From JBMNOI01 sp050942995 (lineage in GTDB: Bacteria > Chloroflexota > Anaerolineae > UBA1429): DNA of 16,025 nt. Each line of letters begins with the position of its first letter. Position 1 is the first letter of the stretch. Shown here one piece after another: positions 1 to 5,945 of the stretch. Where the stretch lies: positions 1 to 16,025 of the forward strand of contig JBMNOI010000085.1 in the NCBI GenBank assembly GCA_050942995.1, written 5' to 3'. The translations under genes and the position numbers were made by a program. The notes beneath the pieces were generated by a model, which worked only from the letters and a program-made list of their open reading frames with translations, was not told the origin of the DNA and ran no database searches.

Positions 1-637
1 TCTCGCCATTTTGCTGGCCTATGCCAGCCTGATTCAGGACGAGGCCACCGGCTTGATGCGCGACCACCTGACGCAGGTCGTCGAGTCGGCCATGCAGCTC
101 AAGTCCATCATCGACGAGATGGTGAGTCTGCGGCGTATCGATACCGGTGATGCGCAGGTTGCGCTGACCGATGTGCCGGTCATGTTCTCTGTCGAGGCTG
201 TGTTACGCGAATTGGGGCCGCTGGCCGAACGCAAGGCGCTGCAGATCAGCACCGATCTCCCCGATGATCTACCGGCAGTGCGTGCCGATGAGCAGGTGTT
301 CTACCTGATTCTGACGAACCTGCTTTCCAATGCCATCAAATTTACACCCGCCCAGGGCGCCATTCACATTGCCGCCTATCGAGATGGGGCGGCTGTGGTG
401 GTGGCCGTGAGCGATACCGGCATCGGCATTCCACAGGAGGATCTGGAGCGCATATTCGAGCGCTTTTATCAGGTGGAGGACTCGCTGCGGCGGGAACATG
501 GAGGCATTGGCCTGGGGTTGGCTATCGCCCGGGAAATGGTCGATCTCATCGATGGCAAAGTGTGGGTCGAGAGCCAGTTGAATCGCGGTTCGACCTTTTA
601 TATCTCGCTGCCCTGCACCCGTGAAGGGCGGGCCTGA
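1..637 (+). CDS. Sensor histidine kinase, C-terminal part (5' end outside window)
   Basis: This is the cytoplasmic transmitter end of a two-component sensor kinase: it would bind ATP, autophosphorylate on a histidine and pass the phosphate to a response regulator. The reading frame (from base 2) is already open at the left edge, so the start and sensor domain are missing. The first visible residues (LAILLAYASLI) match the stretch that follows the H-E-L-R-T-P motif of HisKA domains, so the phospho-accepting His probably lies about six codons outside the window. The HATPase_c domain is complete: N box NLLSNAIKF (about 320-346), G1 box SDTGIGIP (about 410-433), F box IFERFYQVE (about 452-478) and G2 box GIGLGLAIA (about 503-529). 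It ends at TGA 635-637. Input signal and partner regulator cannot be told from the visible part. Family assignment is secure. Confidence 0.93.
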   Translation, partial: LAILLAYASLIQDEATGLMRDHLTQVVESAMQLKSIIDEMVSLRRIDTGDAQVALTDVPVMFSVEAVLRELGPLAERKALQISTDLPDDLPAVRADEQVFYLILTNLLSNAIKFTPAQGAIHIAAYRDGAAVVVAVSDTGIGIPQEDLERIFERFYQVEDSLRREHGGIGLGLAIAREMVDLIDGKVWVESQLNRGSTFYISLPCTREGRA

Positions 638-653
638 CGTCGTTACCCTGTTG

Positions 654-695
654 CAAAAAGTGACAGAGCCCCTCATCTGGATGAGGGGCTCTGTC
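654..695 (-). terminator. Strong intrinsic terminator (minus strand, possibly bidirectional)
   Basis: A perfect 15-bp inverted repeat, arms 662-676 and 681-695, closes a 4-base loop (677-680). Read on the minus strand it is followed two bases later by five Ts (plus-strand AAAAA at 655-659), the classical arrangement. On the plus strand the following bases are T-poor, so termination of the histidine kinase transcript would rest on the stem alone. The orientation of the T tract suggests that the main client is a minus-strand transcript. Confidence 0.8.
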
Positions 696-702
696 GCGTC
701 TT

Positions 703-739
703 GTGTCCTAGCGATTCACCGGGGGTGATGCTAGGACAC
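703..739 (-). other. RNA stem-loop overlapping the 17-codon ORF
   Basis: Perfect 10-bp arms GTGTCCTAGC (703-712) and GCTAGGACAC (730-739) enclose a second pairing, TCACC (716-720) with GGTGA (724-728), leaving a 3-base tip. In the proposed minus-strand transcript this hairpin covers the 3' part of the small ORF and directly precedes the terminator stem, so translation and folding would compete. Confidence 0.6.
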
Positions 740-761
740 GGCATTTACTACTGTAATCCAT
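708..761 (-). CDS. Candidate 17-aa peptide ORF with near-perfect Shine-Dalgarno
   Basis: The minus-strand ORF encodes MDYSSKCRVLASPPVNR and stops at TAG (plus 708-710). Upstream on the minus strand is GGGGGAGGTGATG, which contains GGAGGTGAT, complementary to the 3' end of 16S rRNA; GGAGG lies 8 bases before this ATG. Another ATG two codons upstream (765-767) overlaps the Shine-Dalgarno, so the downstream ATG is the better start. The ORF sits inside a unit with its own promoter and terminator. I recognise no family. It may be a free micropeptide, a leader peptide whose translation controls RNA folding, or an incidental ORF in a small RNA. The ribosome binding site is the best argument for translation. 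Confidence 0.45.
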   Translation of the reverse strand: MDYSSKCRVLASPPVNR

Positions 762-827
762 GCACATCACCTCCCCCTTTTTAAGATAGCGATTTAAGGT
801 GGGCGGCCGGGCCGCCATCACAACCTC

Positions 828-856
828 ATTATGACGTACAAATACCCTCGTGTCAA
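828..856 (-). promoter_or_regulatory. Sigma-70-type promoter for the minus-strand mini-gene
   Basis: On the minus strand, TTGACA (plus 851-856, perfect -35) is separated by exactly 17 bases from CATAAT (plus 828-833, 5 of 6 matches to the -10 consensus). Transcription should start near plus position 821 and, with the terminator, give an RNA of about 165-170 nt. It begins near a GC-rich inverted repeat (GGCGGCC/GGCCGCC, 802-808/810-816). Confidence 0.7.
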
Positions 857-944
857 GCCGGGAAAACTCGTCACAACGTCTTTCGCATCGAGCCCCCTCT
901 CTACAAGACTCTTCTTTTCTATGCCCATCGAGGGTGTGACTCAG

Positions 945-973
945 TTGTCGCTCGGGGTACTCTGATGTATGCT
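945..973 (+). promoter_or_regulatory. Possible promoter for the NHL gene
   Basis: TTGTCG (945-950) and TATGCT (968-973) are spaced by 17 bases, each matching 4 of 6 consensus positions. It is the best plus-strand candidate between the kinase and the NHL gene and would give a leader of about 120 nt. Moderate to weak support. Confidence 0.3.
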
Positions 974-1099
974 CTATATCCATACAAGAGATGGGACATC
1001 TCCGGCGCGCCGAATGCGCGATTGTTTCCGAGAATTCATCGATAGACGTAAAGGGGCCGGAGAGTGCCAGACGCACACAATGAGCCAGGAGGAAGCATC

Positions 1100-2041
1100 A
1101 TGGTACAGCTCGGCAGCGATGACCTGATCTATGAGGTCGATGTGGATTGGCTCAAGCTTCCTGACGGGTGGAATCTGCACGAGGTGGCTGACGTGGTGGT
1201 GGATACGCAGGATCGTGTCTACCTGTTCAGTCGCAGTGAGCATCCCGTCACCGTTTTCGATCGGGAAGGGCGGTTTCTCTATTCCTGGGGCGAGGGAATG
1301 TTCTCGCGGCCGCATGGCATTACCCTGGGCCCCGACGGCGCGCTCTACTGCGTCGATGACGGCGATCACACGGTGCGCAAGTGTACTCCGGACGGCCACA
1401 TTATCATGACCATCGGCGTTTCGGGAGAGCCGGCGCCGTACCAGTCCGGCCGGCCGTTCAACCGTCCCACAAAAGTCGCGCCGGATCCGCATACAGGAGC
1501 CATTTATGTGGCCGACGGTTATGGTAATGCTCGGGTACACAAGTTCTCTGCCGATGGTGAGCACCTGTTCTCCTGGGGAGAATACGGCACCGGGCCCGGC
1601 CAGTTCAACCTGGTGCACGCCATATGCACCGATGCCGACGGTCTGGTGTATGTAGCCGACCGGGAAAGCCACCGCGTGCAGGTGTTTGAACCCGATGGAA
1701 CCTATGTCACCCAGTGGAACAACATGCATCGCCCCTGTGGCTTGCATATCACCGGTGGACTCTGCTATATCGGCCAGCTTGGCCCCACTCTGAATGTGAA
1801 CGCCGGCTATCCGAACCTGGGCGCTCGCGTCAGCATCCACGATCTGTCGGGGCGGCAACTGGCCTGGTTGGGCGATGTGCGCCCGGGTGAGGAGCCGAAC
1901 CAGTTTGTGGCCCCCCATGGAGTGGCCGTGGATTCACGCGGCGATATCTATGTGGCCGAGGTCTCCTGGAGCTTTTACGGGCGCTTTCTCGATCCGCCCC
2001 GCGAGATGCGCTACTTCCGCAAGCTGGTCAAGGTGGGTTAG
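1100..2041 (+). CDS. NHL-repeat beta-propeller protein, peptidyl-alpha-hydroxyglycine alpha-amidating lyase-like
   Basis: The 313-aa product is built of NHL repeats, each with a GxxxxPDG-IYVADxxxxRVxxF pattern (about residues 68-95, 120-150, 170-200, 268-290), predicting a six-bladed propeller. Animal peptidylglycine alpha-amidating lyase (PAL) uses this fold with three zinc-binding His spaced about 100 residues apart. Here H72 (RPHG), H173 (NLVHA) and H273 (APHG) stand at the same spacing, and VADRESHRVQVF (about 185-196) resembles a PAL segment carrying an active-site Arg. The start is ATG 1100 because AGGAGG (1087-1092) lies 7 bases upstream; the frame stays open to a GTG at 1064 without such a site. 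No signal peptide is visible, so it is probably cytoplasmic. The substrate is unknown; amidated peptides are not implied by the sugar-kinase neighbour downstream. A lactonase-like role is an alternative. NHL fold is certain; lyase chemistry is inference. Confidence 0.85.
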   Translation: MVQLGSDDLIYEVDVDWLKLPDGWNLHEVADVVVDTQDRVYLFSRSEHPVTVFDREGRFLYSWGEGMFSRPHGITLGPDGALYCVDDGDHTVRKCTPDGHIIMTIGVSGEPAPYQSGRPFNRPTKVAPDPHTGAIYVADGYGNARVHKFSADGEHLFSWGEYGTGPGQFNLVHAICTDADGLVYVADRESHRVQVFEPDGTYVTQWNNMHRPCGLHITGGLCYIGQLGPTLNVNAGYPNLGARVSIHDLSGRQLAWLGDVRPGEEPNQFVAPHGVAVDSRGDIYVAEVSWSFYGRFLDPPREMRYFRKLVKVG

Positions 2042-2062
2042 GCTCTGAAGATGGGCTATGTG

Positions 2063-2089
2063 TTGGGGTGGGGCATCGCCCCACCCCAA
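2063..2089 (+). terminator. GC-rich hairpin after the NHL gene (terminator-like, no U tract)
   Basis: Perfect 12-bp arms (2063-2074 and 2078-2089) around a 3-base loop ATC begin 21 bases after the NHL stop codon. No T run follows on either strand, so it could be a weak terminator, a transcript-stabilising hairpin or a partial barrier giving lower kinase expression in a shared transcript. Confidence 0.45.
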
Positions 2090-2212
2090 TATGAGACACC
2101 ATGTCCGGATCCTTATGTTCGGCGCTGCATCACGTATATGCGGCATTCCGTTTTCAAGCATACCCCGGCGAGATTCGGGTTGTGAGGGTGAGCGCGTCGC
2201 GAGGAGGGAAGC

Positions 2213-3724
2213 ATGAGCCTGCTGGGTATCGAAGTGGGCACCACCGGCTGTCGCGCGATAGCCGTCTCTCTGGACGGGACGGTGCGGGCCAGGGCCCGCA
2301 GCGACTATAGCGTCATCGTCGGGCCGGGGGGCACGCGCGAGCTGGATTGTGCTACTGTGTGGGCGGCTGTGCGCGAGGTCATCGCCGAGATCGCATCAAA
2401 AACCCGCCATGATCCGGTGAAGGCTCTGAGCGTGGGATCTATGGCCGAGCCCATGACGCCCATTTCGCGAGAGGGTCATATTCTCGACCACTGCATTTTG
2501 GGGACCGATTCCCGTGGAGAGAACTATTTACCGCGTGTCGAAGAGGCGGTGGGGCGGCAGCGTATTTTCGACATCACCGGCAACACCCCTGCGCCCGATT
2601 ACGCGCTGCCTAAACTTTGTTGGGTGCGCGATAATGCCCCTGAACTCTACCAGAATACGTGGCGATTCATCCCTTGGGCGGCTCTGGTTACGCATCTGTT
2701 GGGGGGAGCTTCAACCTGCGACTATTCTCTGGCCAACCGCACACTGCTTTTCGATATCACCGAGGCGCGATGGTCGCGGCGCATGCTGGATGCCTGTGGC
2801 CTTTCGGCGGCCAAGCTGCCCGAGCCGGTGCCGGCGGGCTCTCCTGCGGGCACAGTGGCCGCGCCCCTGGCCCGTGAGCTGGGCCTGTCTACAGATGTGC
2901 GCCTGGTGGTGGGCGGGCATACGCTGTGCTGTAACGCGCTGGGCGCCGGAGTGGACGACAGCCATATGGCGGCGTTTACACTGGGAGCGTCGCTGCATAT
3001 GATGCCCACATTTCATGCCATTCCGCTGCGCAACATGATGCTGGCCAACGGCCTGAACATGGCCCATCATGTGGTGCCCGGCCTGTTCGTCAGTTTTTTC
3101 TATAACCGTTCGGGTGGACGGGTGCTGCGCTGGTTCCGTGAGACGCTGGCTCCGCTGGAGACGCGTGAGGTGCAAAAGCGGGGGGCCAGCATCTATACCA
3201 CGCTGCTGGCCGAGATGCCCGAGGAGCCTACACGGCTTATGGTGTTGCCTCATTTTGCTCCTACCGGCCCCCCCGCGTTCGATACGCGTTCGTCTGGCGT
3301 TATTCTGGGGCTGGACCTGAGCACCTCTCGCGGCGAAATCATCAAGGCCCTCATCGAGGGGATGACCTACTACTTTTGGGAAGGGCAGGACTTGTTTCGC
3401 CAGGTCGGAATTCGCATCGACCGTTATCGTGCCACGGGCGGGGGTGCCCGCGCCGATGAATGGCTTCAGCTTGCCGCTGACATTCTGGGGCTCCCGGTAG
3501 AGCGCACGGCGATGCTCGATACGGCGCCTCTGGGCGCGGCGATTCTGGCCGGGGCAGGGAGCGGCGCTTTTGCCGACGTGCGAGAAGGCGTCGAGGCGCT
3601 GGTGCATGTCACGCATCATTTCGAGCCCGATGCCCGACGCCATGCGATCTATGAGGAGCGGCTGGCCCGCTACCGCGAACTGTACCCTCTGCTGCGCGAC
3701 TATCTCCACAGTCTGCGGACATAG
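2213..3724 (+). CDS. FGGY-family carbohydrate kinase homologue with altered catalytic residues
   Basis: The 503-aa protein has the size and two-domain layout of FGGY sugar kinases (xylulokinase, L-fuculokinase, gluconokinase types), which phosphorylate a sugar with ATP in the cytoplasm. The N-terminal domain opens with the phosphate motif GIEVGTTGCRA (5-15). The C-terminal domain has the adenosine-site pattern ATGGGARADEWLQLAADILG (407-426) followed by APLGAAILAGAGSG (438-451). Two expected acidic residues differ: the Asp of the usual GIDxGTT is Glu7, and the catalytic base Asp, found in FucK-like proteins as GGHDT, is Thr237 in GGHTLCCNALGAG (codon ACG 2921-2923). The start ATG 2213 follows AGGAGG (2202-2207) by 5 bases. 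It lies 171 bases after the NHL gene and may share its transcript. Family is clear; substrate is unknown and activity is doubtful. Confidence 0.88.
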   Translation: MSLLGIEVGTTGCRAIAVSLDGTVRARARSDYSVIVGPGGTRELDCATVWAAVREVIAEIASKTRHDPVKALSVGSMAEPMTPISREGHILDHCILGTDSRGENYLPRVEEAVGRQRIFDITGNTPAPDYALPKLCWVRDNAPELYQNTWRFIPWAALVTHLLGGASTCDYSLANRTLLFDITEARWSRRMLDACGLSAAKLPEPVPAGSPAGTVAAPLARELGLSTDVRLVVGGHTLCCNALGAGVDDSHMAAFTLGASLHMMPTFHAIPLRNMMLANGLNMAHHVVPGLFVSFFYNRSGGRVLRWFRETLAPLETREVQKRGASIYTTLLAEMPEEPTRLMVLPHFAPTGPPAFDTRSSGVILGLDLSTSRGEIIKALIEGMTYYFWEGQDLFRQVGIRIDRYRATGGGARADEWLQLAADILGLPVERTAMLDTAPLGAAILAGAGSGAFADVREGVEALVHVTHHFEPDARRHAIYEERLARYRELYPLLRDYLHSLRT

Positions 3725-3744
3725 CGCGCACCTTTTTTGCCCTC

Positions 3745-3799
3745 ACAACGAATTTACGGATACGAAAAAAACAAGTTGTACACCACAACCTGTAGTTGT
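3745..3799. repeat. Helically phased ACAAC/GTTGT pentamers upstream of dnaA
   Basis: ACAAC occurs at 3745-3749 and 3785-3789, and its complement GTTGT at 3775-3779 and 3795-3799. All four start positions are congruent modulo 10, so they fall on one face of the helix. The last three form an uninterrupted GTTGT-N5-ACAAC-N5-GTTGT pattern, followed by TGTTG. This is what a cooperative repressor or activator site could look like; the pentamers are short and chance cannot be excluded. Confidence 0.35.
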
Positions 3800-3801
3800 T
3801 G

Positions 3802-3853
3802 TTGATGCTCGTAACGCCTACTCCTAGTAGGCCCGGCGAATTGTTAGCATCAA
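3802..3853. repeat. Two-tier inverted repeat (stem-loop) upstream of dnaA
   Basis: Outer arms TTGATGCT (3802-3809) and AGCATCAA (3846-3853) are perfect 8-bp complements. An inner pair GCCTAC (3816-3821) and GTAGGC (3827-3832) forms a second helix. No T run follows on either strand, which argues against an ordinary intrinsic terminator for the kinase transcript. It ends 25 bases before the promoter at 3879 and could also be a protein site. Confidence 0.5.
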
Positions 3854-3878
3854 AACGGATGACACACTCGTTCTCGCC

Positions 3879-3907
3879 TTGTCAAAACGGGATGATGATG
3901 CTAGAAT
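3879..3907 (+). promoter_or_regulatory. Sigma-70-type promoter upstream of dnaA (distal)
   Basis: TTGTCA (3879-3884) and TAGAAT (3902-3907) each match 5 of 6 consensus bases and are separated by exactly 17 bases. The predicted start near 3914 would leave a leader of about 320 nt before dnaA, unusually long, containing the hairpins described separately. Confidence 0.6.
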
Positions 3908-3910
3908 GGG

Positions 3911-4070
3911 GCCGTACTTGTGATTCGGGGCGTGCAATCACCATACGGCTCTCATCGTTCTGCGCTTCGCCATGTTTAGCCCCATCGATGAGGCGCCTTC
4001 CTCTTGGGTGTCGCCACGCTCGCTGTGACGACCACACAAGTCTGGCAGGCCCAGATCCGCTCTCTTGCGG
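3911..4070 (+). ncRNA. Candidate structured leader RNA or small RNA before dnaA
   Basis: Directly after the promoter the sequence can fold into successive hairpins. GCCGTA/TACGGC (3911-3916/3944-3949) encloses GTGATT/AATCAC (3920-3925/3936-3941). CTCATCG/CGATGAG (3951-3957/3986-3992) follows. Then come TCTGG/CCAGA (4041-4045/4051-4055) and CCGC/GCGG (4057-4060/4067-4070). A looser pairing joins CTTG near 4003 with CAAG at 4037-4040. The first stem begins a few bases before the predicted start site, so the start or the stem boundary may be slightly off. I recognise no Rfam class: no SRP RNA, tmRNA, RNase P or riboswitch core motif. It may be a regulatory leader of dnaA or a separate RNA. Confidence 0.35.
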
Positions 4071-4122
4071 CCACACACACTGGACCTCAAGGCTTCAAAC
4101 GGGCTCGCATTTCTGTTCGATT

Positions 4123-4131
4123 TGATACAAT
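4123..4131 (+). promoter_or_regulatory. Extended -10 element, candidate proximal dnaA promoter
   Basis: TG-A-TACAAT forms an extended -10 with 5 of 6 matches in the hexamer; no convincing -35 is present, which extended -10 promoters tolerate. Transcription would start near 4138, giving a leader of about 100 nt. Confidence 0.4.
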
Positions 4132-4237
4132 CCAAGGGTGATTTGTCGGTTGTCGCTAACCGGATATTTTGTGTCCCCTTGTAGTTTTTTGATGTGGTTG
4201 GGATTCTCCGGTACAGCCTCGGGAGTGAGTGAAGTAG

Positions 4238-5632
4238 ATGGATGCATACCAATTGTGGCAAACCACGCTGGGCCAGCTCCAGCTCCAGCTCGCCAGACCG
4301 ACGTACGATACCTGGATCAAGAACACCAAGGGCCTATCATATGAGGATGGCGTTCTGGTTGTCGGCGTGCATTCGGCCTATGCTAAAGACTGGCTAGAAA
4401 ATCGGTTATACGCCACCATTCAACATACTGTGACCGAGATCGCCAACCGCACCACCGCCGTGCGCTTTATCGTACAACGCAACGGCTCGGCCACGCCACA
4501 GGAGGATTTCGAACTGCTTCAGGCTCAGGTGCCGCCTGCCGGCGACGGCTTGCAGGCAGCGGACGAGCGCGGCTACTCGCGCGTCAATCCAAAATATACC
4601 TTCTCCACCTTTATCGTCGGGCAATCCAATCGCCTGGCCCATGCCGGATGTCTTGCGGTGGCCGAGAACCCCGGTATGGCCTATAACCCGCTCTTTATCT
4701 ACGGCGGCGCCGGTCTCGGCAAGACACATCTGCTGCATGCCGTGGGTAACTATGTTCTGCAACGACAAGATCAGCGGGTTCTGTATGTCTCGGCCGAAAC
4801 GTTTGCCAACGAGTTGATCAATGCCATCCGTAATCGCACGACAGACGATTTCCGCGCCAAGTATCGGACCATCGACGTGCTGTTGCTGGATGATGTGCAG
4901 TTTTTGATTAATAAAGAGCGTACTCAGGAAGAATTCTTTCACACCTTTAACGATCTGTATCAGGAAAATCGACAGATCGTTCTGTCCAGCGATCGTCCGC
5001 CCAAGGCCTTTGTCGGCCTGGAAGAACGTCTCCGCTCGCGATTCGAATGGGGGCTCTCGGCGGATGTGCAGTCACCCGACCTGGAGACGCGGATGGCGAT
5101 TCTGGCGGCCAAGGCCGAGGCGCGGGCCATTCACCTTCCGCCTGAGGTGATCGAGTTCATCGCCCAGCGGGTACAGAGTAACATCCGTGAGTTGGAAGGT
5201 GCCCTGACGCGGGTGCTGGCGCTGGCCCGCATGATGGATTTCCCCCTCACCGTACAGACGGCCGAGCGTGCGCTGGGAGATATGGCGCGCTCGACGACGC
5301 GGGTGACATTCGACGATATCATGAACTCGGTTTCAGAGTATTACGGCGTCGAGCATGCAGACCTGTTGGGGCCGCGTCGCAGTCGCGATATCGCTCTGGC
5401 GCGCCAGGTGGTGATGTATATGACGCGCGAGTTGACCGATATGTCGTTGCCGCAGATCGGGCAGGCTCTGGGTGGACGCGACCATACCACCATCATGTAT
5501 GGGTGTGACAAGATTAGCGCGCTGTTCGAAAAAGATGACAACATGCGACGCCAGATTCTCGATATCAAGACCAGACTCTACGGCAGTGAATCCGGCGTTC
5601 AGGTGCAAGAGGTGGTGCCACAGCATGTCTGA
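4238..5632 (+). CDS. dnaA: Chromosomal replication initiator protein DnaA
   Basis: This 464-aa protein has the full DnaA layout: domain I (about 1-75, LWQTTLGQLQLQLARPTYDTW), a short linker (about 85-115), AAA+ domain III, and a DNA-binding domain IV. Walker A is GGAGLGKTHL (156-165), Walker B is VLLLDDVQF (214-222), sensor 1 is IVLSSDRPP (247-255), the arginine-finger region is RLRSRFEWG (264-272) and sensor 2 lies in NIRELEGAL (315-323). The domain IV signature GGRDHTTIMYG (412-422) recognises DnaA boxes. DnaA-ATP melts the replication origin and also regulates transcription. The ATG at 4238 gives the conserved N-terminus; its Shine-Dalgarno is weak (GGGAG at 4221-4225 is distant, GAAG at 4231-4234 close). 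None of the usual neighbours (rpmH, dnaN, recF) is present, so it stands outside the classic origin cluster. It ends in a good terminator. Confidence 0.98.
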   Translation: MDAYQLWQTTLGQLQLQLARPTYDTWIKNTKGLSYEDGVLVVGVHSAYAKDWLENRLYATIQHTVTEIANRTTAVRFIVQRNGSATPQEDFELLQAQVPPAGDGLQAADERGYSRVNPKYTFSTFIVGQSNRLAHAGCLAVAENPGMAYNPLFIYGGAGLGKTHLLHAVGNYVLQRQDQRVLYVSAETFANELINAIRNRTTDDFRAKYRTIDVLLLDDVQFLINKERTQEEFFHTFNDLYQENRQIVLSSDRPPKAFVGLEERLRSRFEWGLSADVQSPDLETRMAILAAKAEARAIHLPPEVIEFIAQRVQSNIRELEGALTRVLALARMMDFPLTVQTAERALGDMARSTTRVTFDDIMNSVSEYYGVEHADLLGPRRSRDIALARQVVMYMTRELTDMSLPQIGQALGGRDHTTIMYGCDKISALFEKDDNMRRQILDIKTRLYGSESGVQVQEVVPQHV

Positions 5633-5650
5633 GCGCCGCTGATCGGCGAG

Positions 5651-5706
5651 AAAAAAGCGAAGAGCCGTGAGAGACCGACTCGATCGGTGGTCACCACGGC
5701 TCTTTT
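5651..5706 (+). terminator. Intrinsic terminator of dnaA
   Basis: Arms AAGAGCCGTG (5660-5669) and CACGGCTCTT (5695-5704) are perfect 10-bp complements, with further partial pairing inside (GACCGA with the TCGGTGGTC stretch). The stem runs into TTTT on the plus strand (5703-5706), and six As at 5651-5656 supply the T tract on the minus strand, so it could work in both directions. Confidence 0.85.
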
Positions 5707-5884
5707 CCATGCTTTGTTCAGACATGTTCTCCCCTGCGGAGAAATCGAGCACATCCCGACTTTTTACGACGCCTCCCGTCGATGAATTCGATCGGATGGG
5801 ACCGGCAGGTGATGCCCCAAGATGACTTTGGGAAGGTGGGCATTTCGCGATTTGACGGTCCCCTTCGTAGAGGAAGTGACGGCA

Positions 5885-5912
5885 TGGACAAAGGGCCGTA
5901 ACTGTGTAGAAT
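5885..5912 (+). promoter_or_regulatory. Sigma-70-type promoter of the MFS gene
   Basis: TGGACA (5885-5890) and TAGAAT (5907-5912), each 5 of 6 to consensus, are separated by 16 bases. Transcription should begin near 5919, giving a leader of about 62 nt. This places the upstream in-frame ATG at 5822 outside the message and supports the start at 5981. Confidence 0.6.
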
Positions 5913-5945
5913 GTGGTGCGGCGCTTTATCGGAGGGGCATCACAA

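Larger units (their letters stand above)
638..1099. other. 462-base intergenic region with a minus-strand mini-transcription unit
   Basis: No conventional gene is supported here. The left part (about 654-856) carries a complete-looking minus-strand unit described in separate entries: promoter, ribosome binding site, 17-codon ORF and terminator. The right part contains a possible plus-strand promoter for the NHL gene and short inverted repeats: GAGATG/CATCTC at 988-993/997-1002, TGTATG/CATACA at 966-971/981-986, and an 8-bp arm pair at 999-1006/1056-1063 that could close the NHL leader into a long-range stem. Confidence 0.6.
3725..4237. other. 513-base dnaA upstream region, structured and gene-free
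   Basis: No supported coding sequence. From left to right it holds phased GTTGT/ACAAC pentamers (3745-3799), a two-tier stem-loop (3802-3853), a good promoter (3879-3907), a run of hairpins (3911-4070) and an extended -10 element (4123-4131). I found no cluster of TTWTNCACA-type DnaA boxes; the nearest match is one TTGTACACC at 3776-3784, so an origin of replication is not supported. Confidence 0.6.

Noticed and set aside
708..1076. 122-codon minus-strand ORF covering most of the first intergenic region
   Set aside because: Its long N-terminal part runs upstream of and through the predicted promoter (828-856) and has no ribosome site; only the last 17 codons have a Shine-Dalgarno.
974..1918. 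314-codon minus-strand ORF opposite the NHL gene
   Set aside because: It is the antisense of a clear beta-propeller gene; no start signal or recognisable protein, as often seen in GC-rich DNA.
2711..3709. 332-codon minus-strand ORF opposite the FGGY gene
   Set aside because: Antisense shadow rich in Arg, His and Gln with no family resemblance; the plus strand has conserved motifs throughout.
3911..4070. Known housekeeping RNA (SRP RNA, tmRNA, 6S RNA) in the dnaA leader
   Set aside because: None of the conserved core motifs is present, and the 5' and 3' ends do not pair as in 6S RNA.
3725..4237. Replication origin (oriC) next to dnaA
   Set aside because: Only one imperfect DnaA-box-like 9-mer (3776-3784) and no box cluster or AT-rich unwinding stretch; the classic neighbours are absent.
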